Part shown: one piece after another, positions 23,265 through 31,678 of the stretch
Numbering within the stretch: position 1 is the stretch's first letter
Layout of the letters: each line of letters begins with the position of its first letter
Source: Pseudomonadota bacterium
GTDB lineage: Bacteria; Pseudomonadota; Gammaproteobacteria; Steroidobacterales; Steroidobacteraceae
Assembly (NCBI GenBank): GCA_021787615.1
Contig: JAJYLP010000028.1
Location: 1-37,500, forward strand
Direction: 5' to 3'
Length of the DNA stretch: 37,500 bases
Program-made: the position numbers and the translations under genes
Notes under the pieces: model-generated
The model's database searches: none
Seen by the model: only the letters and a program-made list of their open reading frames with translations
What the model was told of the DNA's origin: nothing

Positions 23265-24695
23265 TCAGCCTGCGCTTGCGGCATCCAGCAGATAAAGCGC
23301 GGCATACGAGCGCCATGGCTTCCAATTCGGCACGCGCGACTGCCACCCCGCTGCGGCCCGCAGCGGGCTCCTGGCCCCGACGGCAACGTCCCATCCGGTT
23401 GCCGGAAACGCATCCGGATCGTCGAGCGCGCGCATCGCAATGTACTGCAATGTCGAGTCCTCAGGCTGAACGACCGTACGCAGCTGTGTCAGGAGCTGAT
23501 CGCGCCAAGTGGTGCCATCGAGCGCGCATAACACCCGCGAGGCTGCCCGGACCGTCTGCGCCGCAGGCCTCGGCAGGTCATCGAGGTCCGCGGCCGCCAG
23601 CGCCTGCGCGTGCGGAAACGTGTAGCTCAGATCCTGCGCGGCGCCGAATTTCACCGGCGCACCGTACCGCTCGGCGATGAGCCCGAGCAGCTCGCGCGTG
23701 CGGCGCGGGGGGCAGTGCTCCTCGAGCAGCGCCTGGATGACGATCTCGCAGGCGTCCCACGCGCCCGGCAGACGCCGTCCGGGATGCGCGCGCAGCAGCG
23801 GCGCGAGCAGCGGATCGGCGCCGAGGTGACGCTCGATCAGTTCCGGATCGGCCGCCAGGTCGAACATGACGCGCATCTGAGTGACCACCTGCAGGAGGCC
23901 GTCCGCGCGCGGCAGCTGGATTCGCACCCGCAGCATGTCGACGCTCGGCTCCGGCGTCACCTCGAGCAGCCCCTGGCAGCCCTGCGACAGTATCGTGCGC
24001 CGGTATACGCCGCCGCGTGCCGATTCCACGCCCGGGATTGCGCGTGACGCCAGGAACTGCAGCAGCGCATCCCAGTCATAGGGCGGCCGGTAGGCCAGAC
24101 GCAACACGTATTCGCCCTCCGACAGGCTCGGCGGCCGGCCCCGTCGGCGCAGCTCTGAGGGCGGCCGTCCGTAGTACTGCCGGAACACGTCGTTGAAGCG
24201 GCGAATGCTGCCGAAGCCCGCGGCCATGGCGATCTGCGCGATGGTGAGATTCGTGTCGCTGAGCAGCTGTTTGGCGAACAGCACCCGCCGGGTGCGCGCG
24301 ATGGTGGTGGGCGAGGCGCCGAGGTGGCGCAGAAAGAGCCGCGAGAGGTGCCGCGAGGTGACGCCGAGCCGCTCGGCGAGCGCCTCGATGTTGCTCTCAT
24401 CGAGCGCGCCCTCGGCGATCAGGCGCAGGCCACGGCTGACCGTGGTGGAGGTGCCGTTCCATGCCGGCGTGCCCGGTGCGACCTCCGGGCGGCAGCGCAG
24501 ACAGGGCCGCAATCCCGCCTCGGCGGCCGCGGCGGCGCTCGGAAAATAGCGCACGTTCTCGCGCCTGGCGTGCGGCGAGGGGCATACCGGCCGGCAATAC
24601 ACGCCGGTCGTGGTGACCCCGATGAAGATGCGGCCGTCGAAGCGCGCGTCACGATTCAACCGCGCCTGCTCGCATGTTTGTTCGTCGAAGTCCAT
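23265..24695 (-). CDS. Ada-type regulator fused to AlkA-like domain (DNA alkylation response)
   Basis: A 476-aa multidomain protein. The N-terminal Ada zinc/methyl-acceptor domain (about 1-75) has Cys34, Cys38, Cys65 and Cys68 in the FIGVTTTGVYCRPVCPS/CLRCRP pattern. In E. coli Ada the first of these takes methyl groups from phosphotriesters. An AraC-type helix-turn-helix follows (about 84-183: LAERLGVTSRHLSRLFLRHLG). After it come an AlkA N-terminal domain (about 195-310) and an AlkA-like glycosylase domain to the end. There is no C-terminal O6-methylguanine transferase. The glycosylase part is diverged: LGQQ is LEEH, and the GIGPWT hairpin is unrecognisable. Asp436 may be the catalytic Asp. 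The start is ATG 24695. Confidence 0.88.
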   Translation of the reverse strand: MDFDEQTCEQARLNRDARFDGRIFIGVTTTGVYCRPVCPSPHARRENVRYFPSAAAAAEAGLRPCLRCRPEVAPGTPAWNGTSTTVSRGLRLIAEGALDESNIEALAERLGVTSRHLSRLFLRHLGASPTTIARTRRVLFAKQLLSDTNLTIAQIAMAAGFGSIRRFNDVFRQYYGRPPSELRRRGRPPSLSEGEYVLRLAYRPPYDWDALLQFLASRAIPGVESARGGVYRRTILSQGCQGLLEVTPEPSVDMLRVRIQLPRADGLLQVVTQMRVMFDLAADPELIERHLGADPLLAPLLRAHPGRRLPGAWDACEIVIQALLEEHCPPRRTRELLGLIAERYGAPVKFGAAQDLSYTFPHAQALAAADLDDLPRPAAQTVRAASRVLCALDGTTWRDQLLTQLRTVVQPEDSTLQYIAMRALDDPDAFPATGWDVAVGARSPLRAAAGWQSRVPNWKPWRSYAALYLLDAASAG

Positions 24696-24932
24696 CGCTG
24701 CGCCCTGTCGGTGACCGGCGGTCAGTCTAGTTTAGCGGCGACATGCGCGCCTCGGCGAGACGACATTCAGGTCCGATTGCAGCCAGCAGGCGCGCAGCGG
24801 CTCGCTGTAGTGTTGGTCAGGACAGCCGGGATCTCCCCGTGCAGCGCACGCTGCGGGCGCGAGAACCGCCGGCTGTCATGGCGGCTCTCGCGCCGGACGC
24901 GGGGGTGGGCATGAATCTGTCAGGAGTCCGTC

Positions 24933-26189
24933 ATGAAAACAAGACTTTCCGTTGGGCTTGCCTTGATCGGCGCCGTGGCGGCCCTGTGCGCCGCGGGCGG
25001 CGTATGCGCTGCCCCTGCGCAGCACACGGTCTACCGCGTGATCGATCTCGGCGACCCGGGTGGCGGAACCAACACTCAGGGAAGCAGCGACAATCAGCCG
25101 GGCTGGGTCGTGGGTTTCACCGCGCTGCCCGGCAATGCCGTCATGCACGCCGAGCTGTGGCGCGACCGCGCCGCTGTCGACCTTGGCACCCTCGGCGGCC
25201 CGAACAGCGCGGTCGCGTGGCCCAATCACAACGATCACGGTCTCATCGTCGGCATTTCGGAGACGGCCGAGATGCAGCCGCTCGGGGAGGTGTGGAGCTG
25301 CTCGCTCGCGGTGTTCCTCGGGGCGCCGCCGGACGGTCACGTGTGCCGCGGGTTCGTCTGGCGCGATGGGCATATGAGGCCTCTGCCGACCCTCGGCGGC
25401 GCCAATGGCTTCGCGACCGGTGTCAACAATCGCGGGCAGATCGTCGGCTGGGCGGAGAGCACCACTCACGATCCCACTTGCGATGAGTTCAACGACACGC
25501 ATCAGGTGCTGCAGTTCGAGGCGGTGATGTGGATGCGCGAGCAAGGGCACTACCGCGCGCATGCCTTGCCGCCGTACCCTGGTGATCTCGACGGCGCGGC
25601 GACGGCGATCAACCAGCTCGGCCAAGTGGCCGGCATCTCGGGCATCTGCGACGGGGCGGTCGGCGGCGCGACGGCCGAGCACATGGTGGTGTGGTGGCAC
25701 GGCCGCGTGCAGCGGCTCCTGCCGACGCTCGGCGGGTCGTATTGGAACACGCCCATGGACATCAACAACCGCGGTGATGTCGTCGGCTTCTCGGATCTCG
25801 CCGGGGACGGGCCGCTCGCTCCGAACTTCAACGCCTTCTTCTGGTCGGCGCGCCCGTTCGACTGCAATGGCGCAGAGATACCCGGCGGCACGTGCGATCT
25901 GGGCGTGACATCGGGCGACAGTGTGAGCGAGGCCCTCGGCGAGAACGACCGCGGTCAGGTCGTGGGCGCGTCCTTCGGTGCGGCGGATCCCTTCGGGCGG
26001 GCGTTCATCTGGCAGGACGGCAAAATGACCGATCTCAATACGCGGGTCGCGCCGGGGACCACGCTGTTCCTGACGGATGCGCAGGAGATCAACGATCGCG
26101 GCGTCATCACGGGTCAGGCGCTGGTGCCGGCCACGCAGGCGCTCGTGGCGTTCAAGGCGGTGCCGATCGGGCTCAGCGCGCAGCGGTAG
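24933..26189 (+). CDS. Exported HAF-repeat protein
   Basis: A 418-aa protein with a clear Sec signal peptide: MKTRLSVGLALIGAVAALCAAGGVCAAPA, with cleavage near residue 27-29. It is followed by HAF-type repeats, each with a D/P-LGTLGG or PTLGG strand and an NxxGxVVG turn. Examples are VDLGTLGGPNSAVAW, NNRGQIVGWAE, LPTLGGSYWNTPMDINNRGDVVGF and NDRGQVVGAS. Such repeats build a beta-propeller-like extracellular structure of unknown function. ATG 24933 has CAGGAGT 7 nt upstream. The 237-nt gap before it, shared with the divergent Ada-like gene, shows no convincing promoter. The 3' end overlaps the convergent methyltransferase gene by 17 bp. Confidence 0.88.
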   Translation: MKTRLSVGLALIGAVAALCAAGGVCAAPAQHTVYRVIDLGDPGGGTNTQGSSDNQPGWVVGFTALPGNAVMHAELWRDRAAVDLGTLGGPNSAVAWPNHNDHGLIVGISETAEMQPLGEVWSCSLAVFLGAPPDGHVCRGFVWRDGHMRPLPTLGGANGFATGVNNRGQIVGWAESTTHDPTCDEFNDTHQVLQFEAVMWMREQGHYRAHALPPYPGDLDGAATAINQLGQVAGISGICDGAVGGATAEHMVVWWHGRVQRLLPTLGGSYWNTPMDINNRGDVVGFSDLAGDGPLAPNFNAFFWSARPFDCNGAEIPGGTCDLGVTSGDSVSEALGENDRGQVVGASFGAADPFGRAFIWQDGKMTDLNTRVAPGTTLFLTDAQEINDRGVITGQALVPATQALVAFKAVPIGLSAQR

Positions 26190-26964
26190 CCGGATGAGGC
26201 GGCTTCGTCAGCCAGAACAGACCCGTCTGGAGCGTGAAGGAGCCGTCGGTCTCGATCGCGAGCGCCTCGCGCACTTCGCGCGGGGCGCTCGCCTGCAGTG
26301 AGCGGATCGCCGCCACGTGCCCCTGCGGTGTGCGCATGCGCGCGACCCAGGAGGCGAACTCGATCCGCAGGGGCCATTGCCGGTACTGCCCCTCGAGCAG
26401 ACCGGCCACGCCCAGCCGCTCGCGCCACTCGCGCACCGAGCGGTTGCGCACGTGCGAGACGTCCCGCAGCAGTTCGATCGCCTGCAGATGCGTGTCCGCA
26501 AGCGCGCTGTCCGCAGCGATGACATCGATGATGAGGGCGTGGCCGCCTGGCGTCAGCACACGGGCCATCTCGCGCAGTGCGTCCTCGAGTCGGCCCCAGT
26601 GGTGCGCGCTGTAGCGCGTACCCACGAGAGAGAAGGTCCCGTCCGGATACGGCAGGGATTGCGCGCTGCCGGTCTGCACCTCGATCCCCCGCAAACCCCG
26701 CTCGCGCGCGCCGCGCGCGACCGCCGCCAGCATGTTCGGCGAGGGGTCGAGCGCCACCAGGTGCTCGACGTGCGGCGCGAGCGCGAAGGACAAGTGTCCG
26801 GCGCCGCAGCCGAGGTCGAGCCCACGCGCGGGGCGCGCCATTGCGCTCGATACGAGTCTGCGTGCGTACTCGAGATCCGGACCCGCTGCGTGAACCGCGC
26901 TGTGCCGGTAGGCCTCGGCGGCTGGATCGAATTGCCTCTGGACAGTTTGCTCGTGAGTGCTCAT
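26173..26964 (-). CDS. Class I SAM-dependent methyltransferase
   Basis: A 263-aa protein of the UbiE/COQ5-like class I methyltransferase fold. Motif I is GLDLGCGAGHLSFALAPHV (about residues 49-67), followed by the acidic LVALDPS end of strand 2. Motif II/III correspond to QSLPYPDGTFSLVGTRYSAHHW and MARVLTPGGHALIIDVIA. The N-terminus VQRQFDPAAEAYRHSAVHA is typical of these enzymes. It would transfer a methyl group from S-adenosylmethionine to a small molecule that cannot be predicted. The start ATG 26964 is chosen from the family N-terminus; the open frame continues upstream as antisense of the aldo/keto reductase. It overlaps the convergent HAF gene by 17 bp at the stop codons. Confidence 0.9.
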   Translation of the reverse strand: MSTHEQTVQRQFDPAAEAYRHSAVHAAGPDLEYARRLVSSAMARPARGLDLGCGAGHLSFALAPHVEHLVALDPSPNMLAAVARGARERGLRGIEVQTGSAQSLPYPDGTFSLVGTRYSAHHWGRLEDALREMARVLTPGGHALIIDVIAADSALADTHLQAIELLRDVSHVRNRSVREWRERLGVAGLLEGQYRQWPLRIEFASWVARMRTPQGHVAAIRSLQASAPREVREALAIETDGSFTLQTGLFWLTKPPHPATAAR

Positions 26965-27120
26965 GGCTCGGACCGGCAGCGTGCAGACTGAGGGACGGTA
27001 GGGCCGCGGGGCGTCGCAACGCAAGCGGGGCGGCGGCCGTGCGCCGTGCGGGGGCGGGTTGCCAGCATGCCCCTGACCTGCCAGCCTCGCCGCTGCGACC
27101 CCCATCCCGGAGAGCCTGTG

Positions 27121-28134
27121 ATGCCAAGCGCTTCCCCCGCGACCGACCTTCCGACCCGGCCGCTCGGCCGAACCGGCATGGCCATTACCCGGGTGGGTTT
27201 CGGCGCCTGGGCCGCCGGCGGCACCGAATGGGGCGCTGTGGATGACGAGGCCTCGATTCGTGCGATACGCCACGCCGTCGACCGGGGCGTCAACTGGATC
27301 GATACGGCGCCGATTTACGGCTTCGGGCACTCCGAGGAGGTGGTGCGCCGGGCGCTGCGGGACATGAGTGCGACCGAGCGGCCCCTGGTTTTCACCAAGT
27401 GCGGCCTGGCATGGGACGAGGGCAATCCGCAGGCGCTGCCGCGCCGCACCGGCACGGCCGAGAGCCTGCGCGGCGAGCTCGATGCGTCGCTGCGCCGGCT
27501 GGGGGTCGAGCGCATCGACCTGTATCAGATGCACCGGCCGGCCGACGACACGCCGCTCGAGGACTACTGGCAGACGCTGCTCGATTTCAAGCAGGCGGGC
27601 AAGATCCGCGCCGCGGCGCTGTCGAATCATTCCGCGGAGCAGCTGCAGCGGGCCGAGCGGATCGGGCACGTCGATTCGCTGCAGCCCCCGTTCTCAGCCA
27701 TCCGCCGCCAGGCAGCCGCCGAGATCCAGTGGAGCCGCGCGCACGGCGTCGGCGTCATCGTCTACAGTCCGATGCAGGCCGGCTTGCTGAGCGGGGCCTT
27801 CACCGCCGAACGGGCGAAATCCCTGCCGGCCGACGACTGGCGCAGCCGCAACGCACAGTTCAGCGGCGAGGCGCTGCCGCGCAACCTGGCGCTGGCCGAG
27901 GCCCTCAAGCCGATCGCGGCACGGCACGGCACGACCGCCGCTGCGGTCGCCGTGGCCTGGACTCTGGCCTGGTCCGGCGTGACGGGCGCGATCGTCGGCG
28001 CGCGCCGCCCCGCGCAGGTCGACGGGTGGATCGGCGCGGCGACACTGGCGCTGACCGAGGAGGACCTGGAGGAAATCGCCGCGGCCATCGAGCGCACGGG
28101 CGCCGGCAGCGGGCCGCCGCGGCCGCCGCGCTGA
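27121..28134 (+). CDS. Aldo/keto reductase with complete catalytic tetrad
   Basis: A 337-aa NADP-dependent aldo/keto reductase. It begins with a short leader, then RPLGRTGMAITRVGFGAWAAGG. Asp61, Tyr66 (DTAPIYGFGHSEE), Lys93 (FTKCG) and His138 (YQMHRP) form the full catalytic tetrad. The segment VIVYSPMQAGLLSG is typical of the family, and the cofactor-binding GAIVGARRPAQV lies near the C-terminus. The substrate is unknown. The ATG at 27121 has GGAGAG 6 nt upstream; a longer in-frame ATG at 27046 lacks a site and would add unsupported sequence. Gene qor follows after 90 nt on the same strand. The methyltransferase gene is divergent, 156 bp away. Confidence 0.94.
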   Translation: MPSASPATDLPTRPLGRTGMAITRVGFGAWAAGGTEWGAVDDEASIRAIRHAVDRGVNWIDTAPIYGFGHSEEVVRRALRDMSATERPLVFTKCGLAWDEGNPQALPRRTGTAESLRGELDASLRRLGVERIDLYQMHRPADDTPLEDYWQTLLDFKQAGKIRAAALSNHSAEQLQRAERIGHVDSLQPPFSAIRRQAAAEIQWSRAHGVGVIVYSPMQAGLLSGAFTAERAKSLPADDWRSRNAQFSGEALPRNLALAEALKPIAARHGTTAAAVAVAWTLAWSGVTGAIVGARRPAQVDGWIGAATLALTEEDLEEIAAAIERTGAGSGPPRPPR

Positions 28135-28224
28135 GTCCACGGACCGCTCGAGGGACCCCGGGGTGGGCGCGCCGGTGTAATCTGGCGGCGCGCCGCGGCT
28201 GTGCGGCGCCATGAGGGGGCTGTC

Positions 28225-29196
28225 ATGAAATGCATCCGATTCCACGAGCACGGCGGGCCCGAGGTGCTGCGCGTGGAGGACCTCGACAGCGGCAAACCGG
28301 GCGCCGGTGAAGCGCGGATCCGCCACACGGCGATCGGTCTCAACTACATCGACGTGTACGACCGGACCGGACTGTATCCGGGCGAACTGCCCTGCGTACC
28401 CGGACGCGAGGCCGCCGGTGTCATCACTGCGCTCGGGCGCAACGTGCGCGGGTTCCGCGTGGGGGACCGGGTGGCTTACGTACACTCCGTGCCGGGCGCC
28501 TACTGCGAGGTGCGCAACGTTCCGGCCGCACGCCTGGTGAAGATTCCCAAAGGCGTCGCGGACGAGCAGGCCGCGGCCCTGATGTTGAAAGGGCTCACCG
28601 CTCAGTTCCTGCTGCGCCGCACCCACCGCGTGCGCCGCGGCGACACCATTGTGGTCCATGCGGCCGCCGGCGGCGTCGGCTCGCTGCTGACGCAGTGGGC
28701 GAAGTCGCTCGGCGCCCGAGTCATCGGCGTCGTCGGCAGCGAGGCGAAGGCCGAACTCGCACGCAAACACGGCTGCCGGCACGTGCTGCTCTCGGGGCGC
28801 GGGCCGCTGGCTCCCGAAGTGCGGCGCCTCACCCGCGGCGAGGGGGTCGCCGTGGTGTATGACTCGGTCGGCCGGGATACCTTCAGGGACTCGCTCGACT
28901 GCCTGCGGCCGCTCGGTCTGATGGTCTCTTACGGGAATGCCTCGGGCCCACCGCCGGCGGTCGATCCGCTCGAGCTCAGCCGGCGCGGCTCGTTATTCCT
29001 GACACGCCCGACGCTCTTCAACTATATCGGCCGCCGAGAAGAACTCGACGCCGCGGCACGCGAGCTGTTTGCCGCGGTGAAGCAGGGCGTGCTGCGCGTG
29101 CGCATCGGCCAGCGCTATGCACTGGCCGATGCGGCCCAGGCACACCGGGATCTCGAGGCGCGCCGCACGACCGGCTCGACGGTGCTGATTCCTTAG
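28225..29196 (+). CDS. qor: NADPH:quinone oxidoreductase (zeta-crystallin type)
   Basis: A 323-aa zinc-free medium-chain dehydrogenase/reductase, aligning end to end with E. coli Qor (327 aa). It shows FHEHGGPEVL at the N-terminus, the substrate-side GLNYIDVYDRTGLYP, and the nucleotide-binding HAAAGGVGSLLTQWAKSLGA (about 151-170). YDSVGRDTFRDSLDCL and the terminal GSTVLIP follow. It reduces quinones with NADPH, probably by one-electron transfer in the cytoplasm. ATG 28225 has GAGGGGG about 7 nt upstream; an upstream GTG at 28201 in the same frame is less likely. It may be co-transcribed with the aldo/keto reductase 90 nt before it. Confidence 0.92.
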   Translation: MKCIRFHEHGGPEVLRVEDLDSGKPGAGEARIRHTAIGLNYIDVYDRTGLYPGELPCVPGREAAGVITALGRNVRGFRVGDRVAYVHSVPGAYCEVRNVPAARLVKIPKGVADEQAAALMLKGLTAQFLLRRTHRVRRGDTIVVHAAAGGVGSLLTQWAKSLGARVIGVVGSEAKAELARKHGCRHVLLSGRGPLAPEVRRLTRGEGVAVVYDSVGRDTFRDSLDCLRPLGLMVSYGNASGPPPAVDPLELSRRGSLFLTRPTLFNYIGRREELDAAARELFAAVKQGVLRVRIGQRYALADAAQAHRDLEARRTTGSTVLIP

Positions 29197-29344
29197 TCTG
29201 CGCGCGGGAGTCTGCGCGCGGGGCATCGACTCCGCTCTGGCCCGCGTGATAGACCGATGCTGTGAGGGTGCTGTCCGCATCGCCGGGTCTCGCGCGTGCT
29301 CACAGGAGCCCTCCCGGGCAGGTTGCGGCAGGAGTGTGCCTTTT

Positions 29345-29786
29345 GTGTCCAGGGGGCGTGGACGGCCATGCCTGACGGATGCTGAACGGGAAACGCTGTT
29401 CGCCGCGGCCGATCAGGAGCTCGCGGACGCGCTGCCGCAGCCCTGGGCAAGTTATGCCCATGGCAGTTTCGCGCGCGGCGAACAATGGCCGAACAGCGAC
29501 CTGGATCTTGCGGTGCGGATGCCAGCCGGGGAGCGGTTACCCGATCGTCTGGGGCTGCTGGCGCGGCTGTCGGCGCGGCTCGGTTGCGATGTCGACCTGA
29601 CTGATTGGCGCCAGGGGAGCTCGATCTGGCGATGGCAGTACTGAAAGACGAGCGCGACTGGTGCGGCGGCGCGACGAGACTTGCGAATGGGCAGCGAGGC
29701 AGTTGACCGACCATGGGGATTTTCAGCCCCGCCGGGCAGCGATCATTGATGCCTTTCTGCACGATCCTTTGAGTCCGTACCAATGA
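29345..29786 (+). pseudogene. mntA: mntA remnant (type VII antitoxin nucleotidyltransferase), frameshifted
   Basis: The first part, likely from GTG 29345 with AGGAG 10 nt upstream, encodes a minimal nucleotidyltransferase domain. It has the GS...DxD active-site motif GSFARGEQWPNSDLDL and the later DVDLTD strand. The frame then stops at TGA 29642-29644. MntA-like C-terminal sequence can be followed in other frames: VLKDER from 29638, then LVRRRDETCEWAARQLTDHG and so on from 29658 to TGA 29784-29786. This implies at least two small indels. The last stop overlaps the ATG of the hepT remnant as ATGA, the normal coupling for this pair. MntA would AMPylate HepT; this copy is probably inactive. The C-terminal assignment is from family resemblance only. 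Confidence 0.65.
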
Positions 29787-30071
29787 GCGTGCCGGCAACG
29801 AAGATCGCCGCCATGACTCGCAGCGTGGCGCGCGCGCCAACTCGCAATTCCCAAGGACATGAAGGGCGGCTTTGCACTGCTGTCCGGCGCGGGCCTGATT
29901 ACCGCTCAGCTGAGTGCGCGGCGGCAGAGAATGATCGGCTTGCGCAATATTGCGGTGCAGCAGCACCAGGAGCCCGACCGCGAATTCATCGAGCCAGTGA
30001 TCCGCTCGGGCCTGGATGATCATCTGACTTTCGCCGAGACCGTCCGCCCGCATCTGCCCGGGTCAGCTTGA
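29783..30071 (+). pseudogene. hepT: hepT remnant (DUF86 toxin), internal deletion and frameshift
   Basis: From ATG 29783 the first 18 residues (MSVPATKIAAMTRSVARA) look like a HepT N-terminus. The frame then loses similarity near 29838. From there a different frame encodes the HepT C-terminal half: QLAIPKDMKGGFALLSGAGL, then RMIGLRNIAVQQHQ, ending at TGA 30069-30071. About 40-50 central residues, the helix holding the usual acidic and aromatic residues, are missing. The RNase motif RxxxxH is RNIAVQ, with the His replaced. Loss of the toxin therefore looks complete. It lies directly after the damaged antitoxin and converges on the DUF1810 gene 10 nt away. Confidence 0.65.
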
Positions 30072-30081
30072 TGCGGGTCGA

Positions 30082-30546
30082 TCAGGCGGTGCTCACCGCC
30101 ACCAGCTCGAGCGTACGGGCGTCTTCGCGTCCGCCGAAGTATTTTGCAATCGCCGCGCGAAACACTGCGCCGTAGGCTGGAGTGTCTGCGCGCACCGCAG
30201 CGCGCGCAAACAGCGTCATGCACGAGTGGAACTTCAGGTTGTCCGGGTAGGCGAGGATCGCCTCGATCGGCCGCGACTGCACCGCGGTGACCAATGCGGC
30301 GCACTCCGCGAGGCGCGCGCCCAGGATGGGGTGATGCAGATACTCGACGGCCTCCTCGAGTGAGGCGATGGCGTAGCGCTGCGCCATCGGACTTGAGCCG
30401 AGGCCACGGATCTGCGGGAACACGAACCACATCCAGTGGGTCACTTTGCGCCCGGCGGCGAGCTCGCAGCGGACCTGCTCGATCAGCGGATCCTGGGCGC
30501 GCACGAACCGCTCGAGCGCCCCCTCCCGGTGCGGCGCCCCGCGCAT
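30082..30546 (-). CDS. DUF1810 family protein
   Basis: A 154-aa cytoplasmic protein of the DUF1810 family. The family signature runs RFVRAQDPLIEQVRCELAAGRKVTHWMWFVFPQIRGLGSSPMAQRYAI, followed by HPILGARLAECAALV and DNLKFHSCMTLFA. The biochemical role of the family is not established. Two adjacent start codons exist, ATG 30549 and ATG 30546; the second is chosen because GGAG lies 6 nt before it. It begins 16 nt after the stop of the peptidase gene on the same strand, so the two are probably one transcript. The first half of the open frame before this start is shadow sequence. Confidence 0.85.
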   Translation of the reverse strand: MRGAPHREGALERFVRAQDPLIEQVRCELAAGRKVTHWMWFVFPQIRGLGSSPMAQRYAIASLEEAVEYLHHPILGARLAECAALVTAVQSRPIEAILAYPDNLKFHSCMTLFARAAVRADTPAYGAVFRAAIAKYFGGREDARTLELVAVSTA

Positions 30547-30562
30547 CATGCGCTCCGCCGAC

Positions 30563-31468
30563 TCACATGCGGGCGGCCACCGCCGGCCAGTGGCGCCGGG
30601 CGAAGCGCGCTTGCAGCCAGCTGCGGACGCGGCGCGCATCCGCGGTGCGCGTGTATTTCCCCCAGGAATGCATCAGCACCATGATGACGTCGTGGTGATC
30701 AATATAGGTATCGAGCACCAGGCACTGGCCGGCCCAGTGCGTGAAGCCGGTCTTCTGCACCACGATGTGCCACCAATGGTCCCGCACCAGAGGATCGGTC
30801 GGGTAGTACGGCAAGCGCCACCGCCCGTCACGGATGGTGTACCCGGGGCTGGTCGAGTAGCGGCGGATGACCGGGTTGTGCGCGGCTGCCAGGACCAGCT
30901 TCGCCAGATCCCCGGGCGTTGAGACGTCCGCGGGCGACAGCCCTGTCGGCTCGACGAAATGCGTGTGCCTCATGCCGAGCGCGCGCGCCTTGGCGTTCAT
31001 GGCGCGGACGCAGGCGCGCAGCCCGCCCGGGTAGTCGCGGCACAGCGTGCGCGCGGCCCGGTTCTCCGAGGACATCAGCGCCAGGTGGAACAGTTGCGCG
31101 CGCGTGAGCTCGATGCCGATCGGCAGATGCGAATAGGGCGTCCAGTCGGACCGCGTGATCCGCAGCCGCTGATTGAGCGGTTGATGCGCCTCGGCGACCA
31201 CCAGGGTAGTCATCAGCTTGGTGATCGACGCGATGGGGGTGATGCCTGCCGGCCGTTTGGCGTAGAGCACCCGCGCGACAGTTGCGTCGTACACAAACGC
31301 CTCGCGCGAGCGCACGTAGGGATGGCCCGCGAGCCGCCGGCGACGAATCGCGTACCGATGGGGCACGTAGTGCCGACGGACGGCATGGGCGGGAGCGCTG
31401 GTACCGAGACCGGCGGTGAGAAAACTGATCAAGACCAGGGCGAGCAGTCCCGAGCCGCGTGTGCTCAT
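30563..31468 (-). CDS. pbpG: D-alanyl-D-alanine endopeptidase, PbpG/PBP7-like (peptidase S11)
   Basis: A 301-aa exported serine peptidase. Residues 8-29 form a signal peptide (LLALVLISFLTAGLGTSAPAHA). A basic linker precedes the penicillin-binding fold, whose three catalytic motifs are complete. These are Ser81-Ile-Thr-Lys84, Ser134-Glu-Asn136 and Lys239-Thr-Gly241 in VVQKTGFTHWAG. VLYAKRPAGITPIASITKLMT and FVEPTGLSPADVST are typical of PbpG, which cleaves D-Ala–DAP cross-links in periplasmic peptidoglycan. There is no C-terminal amphipathic membrane anchor of the DacA type. The start ATG 31468 is chosen because the signal peptide begins there. The DUF1810 gene follows 16 nt downstream. Confidence 0.88.
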   Translation of the reverse strand: MSTRGSGLLALVLISFLTAGLGTSAPAHAVRRHYVPHRYAIRRRRLAGHPYVRSREAFVYDATVARVLYAKRPAGITPIASITKLMTTLVVAEAHQPLNQRLRITRSDWTPYSHLPIGIELTRAQLFHLALMSSENRAARTLCRDYPGGLRACVRAMNAKARALGMRHTHFVEPTGLSPADVSTPGDLAKLVLAAAHNPVIRRYSTSPGYTIRDGRWRLPYYPTDPLVRDHWWHIVVQKTGFTHWAGQCLVLDTYIDHHDVIMVLMHSWGKYTRTADARRVRSWLQARFARRHWPAVAARM

Positions 31469-31678
31469 CGGTTGTTCTCGGTCATGTTGTGAATCGCGAG
31501 CGCTGCAGCGTGACGCCGATCCCACCCTTGAGGGGGCCGCATGGGTGATAGCCCCGGAGTCCTGTCGCGCACGGCATCATGCCATGGCGGCGGCCGGCAG
31601 GGCAGAGGCCGGCATACAAAAAATGTGCGCGAATCGGCGGGCGCGGCCGCGCCCGCCGGCCCGATGGACGCTCCGGGG

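Noticed and set aside
28166-28194. Two GGCGCGCC octamers 21 bp apart before qor, with TGTAAT between them
   Set aside because: Such octamers are common in GC-rich DNA and no matching -35 box is present, so neither operator nor promoter can be supported.
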